Source: Fontibacillus phaseoli (lineage in GTDB: Bacteria > Bacillota > Bacilli > Paenibacillales > Paenibacillaceae). Taken from it: DNA of 64,000 bases. Below are positions 7,821 to 17,510 of the stretch, piece by piece (position 1 is the stretch's first letter; each line of letters opens with the position of its first letter). Position numbers and translations under genes: made by a program. The stretch spans positions 291,537-355,536 of the forward strand of contig NZ_QPJW01000002.1 of NCBI RefSeq assembly GCF_003337355.1. The letters run 5' to 3'. The notes beneath the pieces are model-generated. The model did no database searches. It saw only the letters and a list, made by a program, of their open reading frames with translations, and was not told the DNA's origin.

Positions 7821-10037
7821 TTAAGTCTGTATTTCTATATCTTTTTTTCTTGCTTCCGGCATCACATGCAGATACGTAACTTCTCCATCTTTCAGATCGC
7901 ATTCTACCAGGGTATTCTGAGGTGCATAAAGCTTAAAGGATACATCCTTGTTTTTATCCCAGGCGGGGAATAACCTTATTTTATCCTTGTCGCACTGCAT
8001 AAGCATTTCCTGAAGGCCAATTATCCCGGATCCACCATGATTATGGTCTGGTGTCCAGTCGTGACCAGGACCCCAAAAAGTCGGAAACCGCTTTGGTGCA
8101 TTGTCAAATTTTTCATACAGGTATTTCCAGGCTTCTTCTATCAAACCCAGTCGGGCTGCAAAAATGCCATTTTGATGCCAACTGACTCCGAGATACATCT
8201 CCTCGGTTGGAAAAGGTTGGCGATAAGTGTTTCGCCCGATTTCCCGTTCTTCCTCCGTTAAACCAAACGGACTAAAAGGGAAGATTCTGTATAACTGTGG
8301 AAGTTCACAGTTAAAGGGCTTCGGACTGTAAGATTCCGCCGGCAAAAATACTTTTCCCCCTGCTTCACCGACGCCGATTGGAAGTTCTGGACATCTCTCA
8401 AGATAGTCCCTGTACTTTTTCGTTTTCTCTTTATCCTTCAAATAATCGATCAGTCCTTCGAGTACGCAACGAATACCTGCGACCGCATCCATAGGATTGG
8501 CGCAGCCATAAACCGTATCGTTTTTGCTGTGCGGATCATCTCCTTTAAACGTCTCCAAGGCCGTTGAAGGAAATAGGTATAGCTTCCCTTCTTCATCCAA
8601 AGGATAATACTCCATATAAAAGTCCAAAATATTTTCGATATAATTCATGTAAACCTCAATAGATTCTCCAGTATATCTGGAATATTCCAGCATCATCAGC
8701 GCAAATTCCAGTCCGGATGAAAAATGCAACCTTACCCATGCATTATCCTCAAGTCCGGTCGAAATTTCAGGCGAGCGATTCCATCCGTATTCCGCTCCTG
8801 TGCAGGTACCAAAAATATTTCCCTGTTCATAAAAGAAAGCTCCTTTTTGACGGAAATGAAGATTCACCCGGGCCTTTGCCCCCTCCGTCAGATTTTTGAA
8901 AAAATCCAGCTGAACGCGCATGCTTTCAAAATCGCCTGTCTTCAACATTCCCCAATAAACAAGTCGCTGATTTTGCGAGGTAAAGCCTCCGCCGGACCAG
9001 CACCGGAAATCCGGTGTCTTCCCTTCATCAAAAGTAAAAAGTCCCCCATTAAACTTCGTCGGATATTCCCCATAATAATTACAGCCCAGCATATAACGGA
9101 AAAGTTGATAATTCTTCCCCAATCGGAACTCACTGGACTGCTCATCGTTTTTATTAATGTATATATAACTTTTTTGAAAATAATTTTTCCACCACTGAAC
9201 CGACTTCTCAAAAACGGCTGAAATTCCGGCCTTTTGAGCCAGTTCACCCTTCCAAATTTCCATATTTCCACAACATTTTGTATGAAGGGTAAGGATGATT
9301 TCTTGATTTGTTACCGCACTTGTTGTTTCATATGAATACCCTAAAAAATCTGTTCCCGCATGAATCCCCTCGTATTCTCCACTATATTGCATTCCCTTCA
9401 TAGTCAATATCCCTCCCATAGTGCGGTCATGCAATGGGTTGGGGATTTTATCCTGAACAGATTCCAATTGCTGCTGTTGTATGATGTGATTCCAAGCCGT
9501 TTCCGTATTTTTGTTACGATGATAGAAGCATATACTTTCTTCCCTAGTTTCCACTACATCCGGATAGGTAACTACTCTACCAGGATAACCAAATTCATAA
9601 TCTCTGCATTGATGACGTTCGTTTTTGGATACTTCCCTTTCCCGGTAACGCCAGTTCTCCAGTGCAGCCCGAAGGGAGTGAGGCTGATCCGATTGATATT
9701 CAATATGAATTTCCGGTTTGGTTACCGCCGCCCAAATTCTGAATCGAATCTTATCCCCTTCATCCCCGGCCTGAATATTTATATAACCTTCTTCTAAATG
9801 CAACTCCTGAATAAAGTTTTTCTCAAAGATTTCCCGACGATCTTCAATCCAAATACGTAGCCGAGCCAGCTTCAGCATAGTGCAGTTTTCATCAAATGTC
9901 CCACTTTCTGAAACATATAAGTATAGATAATTGTTCTCTACCCATATATTACACCCTGTGTCATATCCACCAAGCGGCATGCTATCCGCCGAACCGTTGC
10001 TCTGGGATGTCCATACAACATTATATTTTTCCATCAT
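7821..10037 (-). CDS. DUF5703-like, GH95-related (alpha/alpha)6 glycoside hydrolase
   Basis: A 738-residue cytoplasmic protein. The N-terminus (YNVVWTSQSNGSADSMPLGG) matches the beta-sandwich often labelled DUF5703. The middle and C-terminal parts have the (alpha/alpha)6 pattern of GH95-like enzymes, including a terminal GLQEMLMQC...IRLFPAW stretch. Exact chemistry is unknown; GH95 enzymes act on terminal fucose or galactose, but the residues were not traced here. It starts with ATGATG after AGAAGGGGG and follows the GH28-like gene. It is noticeably more AT-rich than the flanking genes, which hints at a separate origin. Confidence 0.65.
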   Translation of the reverse strand: MMEKYNVVWTSQSNGSADSMPLGGYDTGCNIWVENNYLYLYVSESGTFDENCTMLKLARLRIWIEDRREIFEKNFIQELHLEEGYINIQAGDEGDKIRFRIWAAVTKPEIHIEYQSDQPHSLRAALENWRYREREVSKNERHQCRDYEFGYPGRVVTYPDVVETREESICFYHRNKNTETAWNHIIQQQQLESVQDKIPNPLHDRTMGGILTMKGMQYSGEYEGIHAGTDFLGYSYETTSAVTNQEIILTLHTKCCGNMEIWKGELAQKAGISAVFEKSVQWWKNYFQKSYIYINKNDEQSSEFRLGKNYQLFRYMLGCNYYGEYPTKFNGGLFTFDEGKTPDFRCWSGGGFTSQNQRLVYWGMLKTGDFESMRVQLDFFKNLTEGAKARVNLHFRQKGAFFYEQGNIFGTCTGAEYGWNRSPEISTGLEDNAWVRLHFSSGLEFALMMLEYSRYTGESIEVYMNYIENILDFYMEYYPLDEEGKLYLFPSTALETFKGDDPHSKNDTVYGCANPMDAVAGIRCVLEGLIDYLKDKEKTKKYRDYLERCPELPIGVGEAGGKVFLPAESYSPKPFNCELPQLYRIFPFSPFGLTEEEREIGRNTYRQPFPTEEMYLGVSWHQNGIFAARLGLIEEAWKYLYEKFDNAPKRFPTFWGPGHDWTPDHNHGGSGIIGLQEMLMQCDKDKIRLFPAWDKNKDVSFKLYAPQNTLVECDLKDGEVTYLHVMPEARKKDIEIQT

Positions 10038-10122
10038 AAATGAGAGTCCCCCTTCTAAATTGGTTATCAGATTTCAAAGGGTCAGTTTCAGTGCAAATAG
10101 GCCAAAACAAAAATATACATCC

Positions 10123-11556
10123 TCAAATATCAAATGTAATTTGGTTTGAAAAATCATTAAGTTCCAACAAACCTTCCTCGGGCTGCAAGATGAGCCGATC
10201 ATTAATGCGGAGCCGCGTAAAACGGACGCCCGAAACCGTTCTCTCGGCATCATAGCCGAATATTCGGCTTGGGTTAGAGCACGTCCCTTGATACCGGATG
10301 TCTTCAAAGGTGATATTTTCGATCCGGTTCCCGGGAGCCGGATTGTAATCCCGGTTCTGCATCACTCGGACATCGATCAGCCGTCCCAGCTCAAAGTCTT
10401 CGACCCGAATATTTTTATACGAAATATCGCGGATCGTATTTTTGTCGCCAGCATTGATGGCCATGGCTCCCATATAATTGACTTGCGGCTCGTGATGCTC
10501 CAGAATATCTATGTCTTCAAACCGCACATCATATAACGTATTGCCGTTCCCGCAATGATCGCCATGTGTTCCCATCATCAGCGGATGAGCGACGTCAGCC
10601 CACAGCACCGCATTGCGCACACGAATACGGCCGGAATCCCCGCGGTAATCCCATCTCGACCCGTAAATTGCAATACAGTCATCCGACGTGCGCAGAAACA
10701 CATCGTCGATTTCAATATCGGTACAAGCCATCATATCGATGCCGTCCGACCAACCCCGGGTGCTGAAGGATTTGAAATTGCGGATGCGCACCTGCTCCGA
10801 TTTGCCTAAATAAATGCTGTAATGCGGCGGATCAAGGACCGTGATTCCTTCCACATCGATGTTCCTGGAGAAGATAATCCTTACCCCTCTGAATGCCGAA
10901 AAGCGATGGAAGTCCGAGAGATACAATATGCCTCGCCCCCGGATGACCACATCCTGAACATGGTCGCAAACCAGCGATCCGACCACGATCGCGCCCCCGG
11001 CTATGTACACCGTAGTGTGGGAAGGAATACGTAAAACCGTCTCTTCGATATAGTGCATTCCAGGAGCAAAATACAGCGTTTTCCGCTCGGTGCTGCCGTT
11101 TGGTCGCTCCAGCAGTCCAAGCAGATCCTCCGTCCGATGGATCCCCGGCCGAATAAGCTGAATCCCGTTGTCTTCAGGCAACGGCGCGTCCTGCTCGCAC
11201 GGGTTGGCGAAAAGATGCAAATTGGTAAACCGGTCCCCGTTGATCTCTATGGATAGCTTCCGGGGTTGATTCAACGTAAACTTAACCGCATATTCATCGT
11301 ACGAGAATTTCACATGATACGATAAAGGCCGGATATCGACACGGTGAACCGGTTGTTTCCGGCTCTCAATCCTCACCTCCATTTCGCCTTCCATATCAAA
11401 ATAGGCCATGGATGCGCTTCTGACGTCATGCATATCCACTTTGGCTTCATAGACAAACAGTTCCTGCCAAGCCTTGCCGGGCTCACGGACGTACACCGCA
11501 AAATCATCGTTTCTCACTGCGTCCTTGGGCGCCCCGTAGATAATCAACTGATTCAT
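10123..11556 (-). CDS. GH28-like parallel beta-helix glycoside hydrolase
   Basis: A 477-residue protein with an N-terminal beta-sandwich (about 1-125) and a right-handed parallel beta-helix (about 145-465). The helix carries the GH28 active-site pattern: SDGIDMMACTDIEIDD, TSDDCIAIYG and the later GTHGD. GH28 enzymes hydrolyse galacturonan or related uronan links using three Asp residues. The form here departs from classic polygalacturonase (NTDG, DD, GHG, RIK), so the linkage may differ. No signal peptide is present, which is unusual for a polymer-cutting enzyme and suggests a role on imported oligosaccharides. The ATG follows AAAGAGGTGG. Confidence 0.8.
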   Translation of the reverse strand: MNQLIIYGAPKDAVRNDDFAVYVREPGKAWQELFVYEAKVDMHDVRSASMAYFDMEGEMEVRIESRKQPVHRVDIRPLSYHVKFSYDEYAVKFTLNQPRKLSIEINGDRFTNLHLFANPCEQDAPLPEDNGIQLIRPGIHRTEDLLGLLERPNGSTERKTLYFAPGMHYIEETVLRIPSHTTVYIAGGAIVVGSLVCDHVQDVVIRGRGILYLSDFHRFSAFRGVRIIFSRNIDVEGITVLDPPHYSIYLGKSEQVRIRNFKSFSTRGWSDGIDMMACTDIEIDDVFLRTSDDCIAIYGSRWDYRGDSGRIRVRNAVLWADVAHPLMMGTHGDHCGNGNTLYDVRFEDIDILEHHEPQVNYMGAMAINAGDKNTIRDISYKNIRVEDFELGRLIDVRVMQNRDYNPAPGNRIENITFEDIRYQGTCSNPSRIFGYDAERTVSGVRFTRLRINDRLILQPEEGLLELNDFSNQITFDI

Positions 11557-11598
11557 CGATAAACCACCTCTTTGGTTTGTTGATATTAATTCCCATAT

Positions 11599-13335
11599 TT
11601 ACCTAACGTCATTGCGCACCACGGGAACATTTATGAATACACGGGTTCCTGTTCCCGGATTACTCTCAAAGTAAATGCACCGTTGCTCACCGAAGTACAG
11701 CTCCAAACGCTTTTCGATATTCTTCACCCCGTACCCGCTTCCGTGAGTTCGTGGCCTGCCGTCCCGGTGGTAACTCATCCCGATTCCATCGTCTTCAATC
11801 GTCAACACTAATCGATTATTGCATACCCTTCCCCGAATGAAGATGTTTCCCTTGCCTTCCGGCTTCTCTGTAATTCCGTGCAAAATCGAATTTTCTACCA
11901 GCGGTTGAAGGGTTATTTTTGGCAACATGCAATCGAGGGCATCGTCCTCGATATCGGTCTTAAAAACGATTCGATCCTTGAATCTTCTTTGCTGAATCTC
12001 TACATAAATACTTGATAATCGCAACTCATCTTTCAACGTCACGAAGTCCTCGCCCTTGTTCAAGATCAACTTATAATAATCCGACAACGCGTATACCACT
12101 TGCTGAATATTGCTGCGCTCCTCTCTCTGTGCCATCCAGTTCAGCATATCCAGCGTATTATACAGAAAATGAGGGTTAATCTGGGATTGAAGCGCCTTTA
12201 ATTCGGCCCCGATTTTTTCCACACCCAAACGGTACTGCTCTTGCAGCAACTCTTGTACGCTGTTGATCATGTAGTTGTAGCTGGAAACCAACCGTCCTAT
12301 CTCGTCCTGGCTCGGCTCTATGTCCAGTTTGCGCAGTTCTCCCCTGCGAATTTGATCCATTTTCCGGATCAGTAGGAATACCCGGCCCGTAATGGACTTT
12401 GTGACCGGATAAATAAGAATGAGCAATATAGCAATCACAACTATATACATGGTCAAAATCTGGGAGCCGACTTTATTTACCGCTGCCGATGCCGCTTCTT
12501 TGGGAATCATCGTTGTCAGGTAGATCCCGCTCTTGCCGATTTGGTTGCTGCGATACAGGTAGTCCTTACCATCCAATTGCACAGCCTCAAACCCATTGCC
12601 TGTTTCCTTTAAAAAAGGCAGCCGGGTTAATGCCTCTTCCTGCTGGCTGATTGCAATCCTATGACCTTTACTATCCATCAAACCAATCGTCTGCTCGGGA
12701 ACCGTTTTGGTCAGAATGGCCCGTATGGGCTGCAAATCCATATGGATGACGACCATTCCTATGGAATCTTGATAGTCTCTCACATTCCATAAAATTCTGC
12801 CGAGGGCGAGATACGGGATGGATCCCGTAACACGAACATCCGAGTAAGAAAACCAGACGGGCTCTCCGGTGCTGGTTAATACCTTTTGCGCCCATGGTTT
12901 CCCTTCAATAAATCTCAGCTTTCGAAAGCGCGTATCCGTTCCGGAAACCACAAAGCGATCATCGATATAGTACACGATGCCGTCACTTTCCGAACTTTCT
13001 TCCAATATTTTGGTGTAAGAATCAATTTTTTCGAACCCGAAAATTTGCTCCCCGATGTCCATGTTTTCCGGTCCCTGGTTCAGCGCATCCACCAAAACAT
13101 CATTTAGAATAATCATGGTGGATAGCTTCTCAATCCGCCGAAATCTGTCCGACAGCGATGTTAAAGCTTGTTCGTAATTTTGATTGACCGCGTAATTCTG
13201 GCTATTCAACGTCTCTTGCTTGATTTCCAGATAGGATATCGTAAAAGTGGTTATCAAAGGCGCTAGTCCAAACAGCGCTAGGATGATCAATAGCTTTTTT
13301 CTAAGTGAAAAATTACCAAACAAATGTTTTTTCAT
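11599..13335 (-). CDS. YesM-type sensor histidine kinase (module 1)
   Basis: A 578-residue membrane sensor. A helix at about 14-34 and another at about 293-313 bracket an extracytoplasmic dCache-like domain. HAMP (about 315-370), the phospho-acceptor box SQINPHFLYNTL with His389, and an ATPase domain with ENSILHG, DDGIGM and GYGVKNIEKRL follow. It would sense sugar or cell-surface state and phosphorylate the adjoining regulator. Its ATG overlaps the stop of the regulator gene by four bases (ATGA), so the two are translationally coupled and almost certainly partners. Confidence 0.93.
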   Translation of the reverse strand: MKKHLFGNFSLRKKLLIILALFGLAPLITTFTISYLEIKQETLNSQNYAVNQNYEQALTSLSDRFRRIEKLSTMIILNDVLVDALNQGPENMDIGEQIFGFEKIDSYTKILEESSESDGIVYYIDDRFVVSGTDTRFRKLRFIEGKPWAQKVLTSTGEPVWFSYSDVRVTGSIPYLALGRILWNVRDYQDSIGMVVIHMDLQPIRAILTKTVPEQTIGLMDSKGHRIAISQQEEALTRLPFLKETGNGFEAVQLDGKDYLYRSNQIGKSGIYLTTMIPKEAASAAVNKVGSQILTMYIVVIAILLILIYPVTKSITGRVFLLIRKMDQIRRGELRKLDIEPSQDEIGRLVSSYNYMINSVQELLQEQYRLGVEKIGAELKALQSQINPHFLYNTLDMLNWMAQREERSNIQQVVYALSDYYKLILNKGEDFVTLKDELRLSSIYVEIQQRRFKDRIVFKTDIEDDALDCMLPKITLQPLVENSILHGITEKPEGKGNIFIRGRVCNNRLVLTIEDDGIGMSYHRDGRPRTHGSGYGVKNIEKRLELYFGEQRCIYFESNPGTGTRVFINVPVVRNDVR

Positions 13336-14840
13336 TGTGTCCCCAGCTTCCGGTATTCAATGGGGGTAAGATTGGTCGAAGCACGAAAAACCTTCGTAAA
13401 ATAGCTTGGACTTGCAAATCCGCAACGTTCAGCGATCGTGTTGATTTTGTAGTGCTCATCCAATATCATTTTTTTGGCAAGTTCCAACCTGTAGTCTCCG
13501 ATGTACTGCTTCAGGGTGAATCCCGTCTCGTTTTTGAATAAATAACTTAAATGACTGGCGGACATATGAACATGTTCGGATATTTCCCGGACATCCAAGT
13601 CGGCATTGCGATAATTGGCTGCCACAAAATTCATTACCTCACGCACAATGCTTGAATAGGATATGGACTCTCGTAAATCTTCTATATAGGCGGTAAAGAT
13701 AATTTTCATAAAACTTCTCAGCTCATCAATTGAAGGACTTTCCAATATATCTTTCTCCACATCTCCTTGGCTGCTGACATGGTTCAGTCGTGCCAGTACC
13801 GTTGGTTTCTCCAATAAAATAGCTTGTGCAAAGGAGAGAAAGAGATTGCACACTCTTTCTCTCCTAAGATATTCGTCCTCTTTAATCTTGCCACATAGGG
13901 AATCAAGCCAATGGGGCAGCTGTTCGGGGGTTTTTTTATAAATTGAGAAGAAATCGCTATAAAGATCCATCCCCGACTCGGAAAGTTTCTTCGCTTCGAA
14001 ACAAAACAAACGCTGTTCCGGGCGGTAAAATGACAGTTCCAGAGTTCGGTTCGCTGTCCGATAACTGTCTGCAATGCCTTCAAGCGCCGCTGCTTTCAGT
14101 CCCATCCCGATTATCAATTCGTTGTTTTGATGAATAAGATGATGGCATAGCTGCCGCACTTTGCTGAGTTCGTCATGTTTAAGAGCCACAATTGTAAGAA
14201 TTCTATTTTGATCCTCCCGGACGTTCAATGACGGATACTTATGCGCATCCCAAAAGGCTTGATGCATTTCCGTATCCAGTACTTGATCTGACTGCTTGGT
14301 CATGACGGACGAAACGATACAAACGTAATGACTGTTTGCCTGGAAACCAATTTCTTTGCAAATCGGCAAAACTTCACCTTGGATTACCATCCCGGATTTT
14401 AAACTTTCAGTCAGGCGTTGTCGCTGCAACTTCAACTTTTCCGCTAGTATAATTTGCCCCTCTTGCTGCAAGCGAATTGAATTAACCGCTTTCATTACAG
14501 CAAGTTCCAGATCCGGCAGCTTTATCGGCTTCTCAATATAATCCACGGCGGACAACTTAATGGCGCTTTTTAGATAATCTACTTCCATAAAACCGCTCAT
14601 AAACAGAAGCTTGCTCTCATTGCAGCGATCTAAAAGCTTCTCCGCAAATTCGATTCCACTCAGCTTCGGCATGCGTATGTCCGTAATGACGATATCCGGC
14701 TTGAAGCTGGCCGCCTCACGCAAAGCCTCCGCTCCGTCCCTTGCCTCTTTGATCTCCTCAATGCCAAACGCTGACCATTTTACGGACTCCAGCAAGCCAA
14801 GACGAGTATAGTCATCATCATCCACAATAAGCAGTTTCAT
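13332..14840 (-). CDS. YesN-type response regulator with AraC DNA-binding domain (module 1)
   Basis: A 502-residue regulator. The receiver (1-120) has the acidic pocket VDDDD, phospho-acceptor Asp54 in ITDIRMP and the Lys of EKPIK. A middle region of unknown fold leads to an AraC-type double helix-turn-helix (about 395-500: DLDVREISEHVHMSASHLSYLF, then INTIAERCGFASPSYFTKVF). It probably activates the neighbouring transporter and glycosidase genes when phosphorylated. It is translated after the binding-protein gene (44-base gap) from an ATG with AAGGAGAAG, and overlaps the kinase gene by four bases. Confidence 0.93.
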   Translation of the reverse strand: MKLLIVDDDDYTRLGLLESVKWSAFGIEEIKEARDGAEALREAASFKPDIVITDIRMPKLSGIEFAEKLLDRCNESKLLFMSGFMEVDYLKSAIKLSAVDYIEKPIKLPDLELAVMKAVNSIRLQQEGQIILAEKLKLQRQRLTESLKSGMVIQGEVLPICKEIGFQANSHYVCIVSSVMTKQSDQVLDTEMHQAFWDAHKYPSLNVREDQNRILTIVALKHDELSKVRQLCHHLIHQNNELIIGMGLKAAALEGIADSYRTANRTLELSFYRPEQRLFCFEAKKLSESGMDLYSDFFSIYKKTPEQLPHWLDSLCGKIKEDEYLRRERVCNLFLSFAQAILLEKPTVLARLNHVSSQGDVEKDILESPSIDELRSFMKIIFTAYIEDLRESISYSSIVREVMNFVAANYRNADLDVREISEHVHMSASHLSYLFKNETGFTLKQYIGDYRLELAKKMILDEHYKINTIAERCGFASPSYFTKVFRASTNLTPIEYRKLGTQ

Positions 14841-14884
14841 GGCTTTCTTCTCCTTGGACAGGTTGTCAATTGATTCTATTGAGT

Positions 14885-16456
14885 TTATTTCTGTTTGGTT
14901 GCTGCGAAATCATCCAATGCCTTCTGTAAGGCAGCCATATATTTCTCCATGCCCGCACCTTTCAATTGCTGGTTCATGGTATCCAGATCGTCCTCTATGC
15001 TCTTTTTTATTACCCCTACTGCCAATGGTATTGCGTATTGGGTTCTGATGGTTTCAATATTTGCCATCTCGGCCGTTATATCTTTCGTGTCGAAAACAAA
15101 GCCTTCATAAGGATCAATGCCATTCTTTTCGCCCAGCTTAGCGCCTTCGGTTTGCAGCCTGTCATATATTGCTTGCCATTCGCCCGGATATTTTTCCACA
15201 CGGTTCATGTAGCCATCATTCAATCCGGTCCAACCCGGCTTTTTGTTCTTGGGGTCTATTCCTTCAAACGTAATAGACTCGCCGTCCAATTTATAATGTT
15301 CATCTTTTACCCCGTATTGCAAAAGGTCGTAGTATGCTCTATCCGTATGCGCTTTTTCAATAAACTTCAAAGCGGTCTCCACATTTTTGCTGTGCGCTCC
15401 TATGGAAATCATCGTTGTGGTTTCCACGGAGTGTTTAGGTAAAAATGCGGTATCCGGTGCCAAGTCTACCGTGTAGTCAAGCCAACCAAACTCCCAATCT
15501 TTGTTTACCGCTTTCAGTTGGTTAATATAACCGCTGCTTACAGCGCCAAAGTGATTGGTGAACTCAAGAGGCTTTTTGTTGGCTTTCATCAGTTCCAAGG
15601 TTTTACTGGTTTCATTGGCTTGTCCTGCCAAAATATCACGAGCCACAATACCATCGTCATACCATTTTTTTGCAATCCGCAGAGCCTGCTGATACTCAGG
15701 TATGTCGTAGATTGATGCGACTTTATAGGGATCGTTGACAGGCGCCATGGTAGTCATTGTGCCTGTAGGGTCCAAGTATTTATCGCCGGCTAACATTCTG
15801 AACACATTGAGGATAAAGCCTTTATCGCTAATCATCGGAGTATCGGGGAATTCCTCCTTGGCCTTATAGAGGTATTTCTCTACCGACTCCAAATCCTTGA
15901 CTTCCGGCAGGCCCCATTGCTTCCGCAAGTCTTCCCGGTAAAAGAATCCCCAGTTGCCCCCGCCGGGTTTACCGTATTGCGGAATCCCATAGAGTTTGCC
16001 GTCAAGCGTTATCCGGTCCAATATACCTTTGTAATGCTCGACCAGCTTCGGCGTTTTTGATAACGAAGGCTTCAAATCAGCAAATGCGTTCTTGGTGGCA
16101 AAATTTTTATAGTCCGACCAAAAGCCGCCGGCATAGAGATCATACTCTTTGGCCACAATGGCCCGGCTGATTTGATTTTTTTCATCTCCCCAAGGAATAA
16201 AGGTGAAACGAACGATGGCCCCAAGATCCTTTTTGGTCAATTCATCAAGCTGCTTGTAGAAATTGTCCATTCCCGAAGCCGGTTCGGTTCCCATGGTCAG
16301 AGCTTTTAATTCCACAATTTTAGCAGGCTCCCGGGACGCATCCGGAGATGGCGAAGCCCCATCATTCTTGCCGGATGAGCAAGCAGCCAGCGATAATACT
16401 AGAGCCGACACAAGCACCCCCGATAAAACCACTTTCAATTTTTGGATTACTGTCAT
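14885..16456 (-). CDS. Extracellular sugar-binding lipoprotein (module 1)
   Basis: A 523-residue lipoprotein of the LplA / family-1 extracellular solute-binding class. It has a basic start, a hydrophobic stretch and a lipobox LSLAAC near residue 27. It should deliver oligosaccharides to the two permeases upstream in the operon. The ATG at 16456 is chosen because GGAGGGG lies six to eight bases before it; an in-frame ATG at 16471 would overlap that ribosome binding site. No ATPase gene is present, as usual for this class, where a shared MsmX-like ATPase encoded elsewhere drives several transporters. Confidence 0.92.
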   Translation of the reverse strand: MTVIQKLKVVLSGVLVSALVLSLAACSSGKNDGASPSPDASREPAKIVELKALTMGTEPASGMDNFYKQLDELTKKDLGAIVRFTFIPWGDEKNQISRAIVAKEYDLYAGGFWSDYKNFATKNAFADLKPSLSKTPKLVEHYKGILDRITLDGKLYGIPQYGKPGGGNWGFFYREDLRKQWGLPEVKDLESVEKYLYKAKEEFPDTPMISDKGFILNVFRMLAGDKYLDPTGTMTTMAPVNDPYKVASIYDIPEYQQALRIAKKWYDDGIVARDILAGQANETSKTLELMKANKKPLEFTNHFGAVSSGYINQLKAVNKDWEFGWLDYTVDLAPDTAFLPKHSVETTTMISIGAHSKNVETALKFIEKAHTDRAYYDLLQYGVKDEHYKLDGESITFEGIDPKNKKPGWTGLNDGYMNRVEKYPGEWQAIYDRLQTEGAKLGEKNGIDPYEGFVFDTKDITAEMANIETIRTQYAIPLAVGVIKKSIEDDLDTMNQQLKGAGMEKYMAALQKALDDFAATKQK

Positions 16457-16496
16457 TACAATCCCCTCCATTTATTGGCACTAAATTTATGTTAAA

Positions 16497-16535
16497 TAGA
16501 GGAAACATTTTTTATTTAATCGTGTTTCCCCTATA
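16497..16535 (-). promoter_or_regulatory. Stem-loop between permease and binding-protein genes
   Basis: On the minus strand AGGGGAAACA pairs with TGTTTCCTCT around an AT-rich loop. It lies between the second permease and the binding-protein gene, where such hairpins often protect the message and raise binding-protein yield. It has no strong T-run. Confidence 0.5.
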
Positions 16536-16554
16536 CAACAACACATTCAGTCTG

Positions 16555-17463
16555 TTAGCCTTTAACGCCGCCGATAGTTAGTCCCGAAACGAAAAACCGC
16601 TGAGCGAATGGATAGAACAGGATCACAGGTCCAGTGACCAGCATCGCAGTTGCCAGTTTCATCGTTTCTGTCGGAAGTTGATCTACTATGATTTGCGAAT
16701 CACGAACAGCATCCGTTACACGGGATAACATGCGATACAACAAATATTGCAAGCCCCATTTATCCTTATCCGCCACAAGGTAAAGACTGTATCCAAACCA
16801 GTTATTCCAATAGCTTAATGCAAGAAACAATCCAATCGTTGCCGAAACGGGTTTGCACAGCGGAATGACGATTTGCCAATAAATCCGAAAATCTCCGGCA
16901 CCATCTATTCTTGCGGATTCCATCAATGAATCCGGGATTCCTTTCACATAATTGCGGTACAAGAAGATGAAAAAGGGACTCATTAAGCCGGGCAAAATAA
17001 TAGCCATCAGGGAATGATCCAGATGAAGAACATTAACATTAACCAAATAAGAAGGGATTAGGCCGCCACTGAACAAGGTCGTGAAGTAAATAAAGAAAGC
17101 CGCTTTGTTCCGATGCTTAAAATCCGGTCTTGACAAAACGTAACCGCTCATCGAGGTTACGATTAACCCCAGCGCAGTCCCGGTTAACGTAACATAAATG
17201 GTAACCAAGTATGCGTTCCCAATAGTACCGCCTAAAGTCGTAAAAACTACACTATAGGCATCCAGAGTAAAATGTTGAGGCAAAAAACTGTACCCGTTGA
17301 CAGCAATCGCAGACTCGCTGCTAAAGGATCCTGAGAGTATCAAAATGAAGGGCAACACACAAATGATGACAAAAAATAAAACCATCAAAACGGAAACGAT
17401 ATTGAAGATTTTAGTGCTTTGATCTACACGGATTTTATTGCTTTTTGATTCTAACGCAGCCAT
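16555..17463 (-). CDS. ABC sugar transporter permease, YtcP/LplC type (module 1)
   Basis: A 302-residue inner-membrane permease with about six membrane helices and the ATPase-coupling EAA loop, seen as SARIDGAGDFRIYWQIVIPL (about 184-203). The ending FAQRFFVSGLTIGGVKG is typical of the YtcP branch, which pairs with LplB-type permeases to import large oligosaccharides. The ATG follows AAGGAGCCGG. It is 47 bases downstream of the LplB-like gene and 98 bases upstream of the binding-protein gene. Confidence 0.93.
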   Translation of the reverse strand: MAALESKSNKIRVDQSTKIFNIVSVLMVLFFVIICVLPFILILSGSFSSESAIAVNGYSFLPQHFTLDAYSVVFTTLGGTIGNAYLVTIYVTLTGTALGLIVTSMSGYVLSRPDFKHRNKAAFFIYFTTLFSGGLIPSYLVNVNVLHLDHSLMAIILPGLMSPFFIFLYRNYVKGIPDSLMESARIDGAGDFRIYWQIVIPLCKPVSATIGLFLALSYWNNWFGYSLYLVADKDKWGLQYLLYRMLSRVTDAVRDSQIIVDQLPTETMKLATAMLVTGPVILFYPFAQRFFVSGLTIGGVKG

Positions 17464-17510
17464 AGCCGGCTCCTTTCCTTTTCTCTGAAATGGGTTGATA
17501 CGTTCATAAA

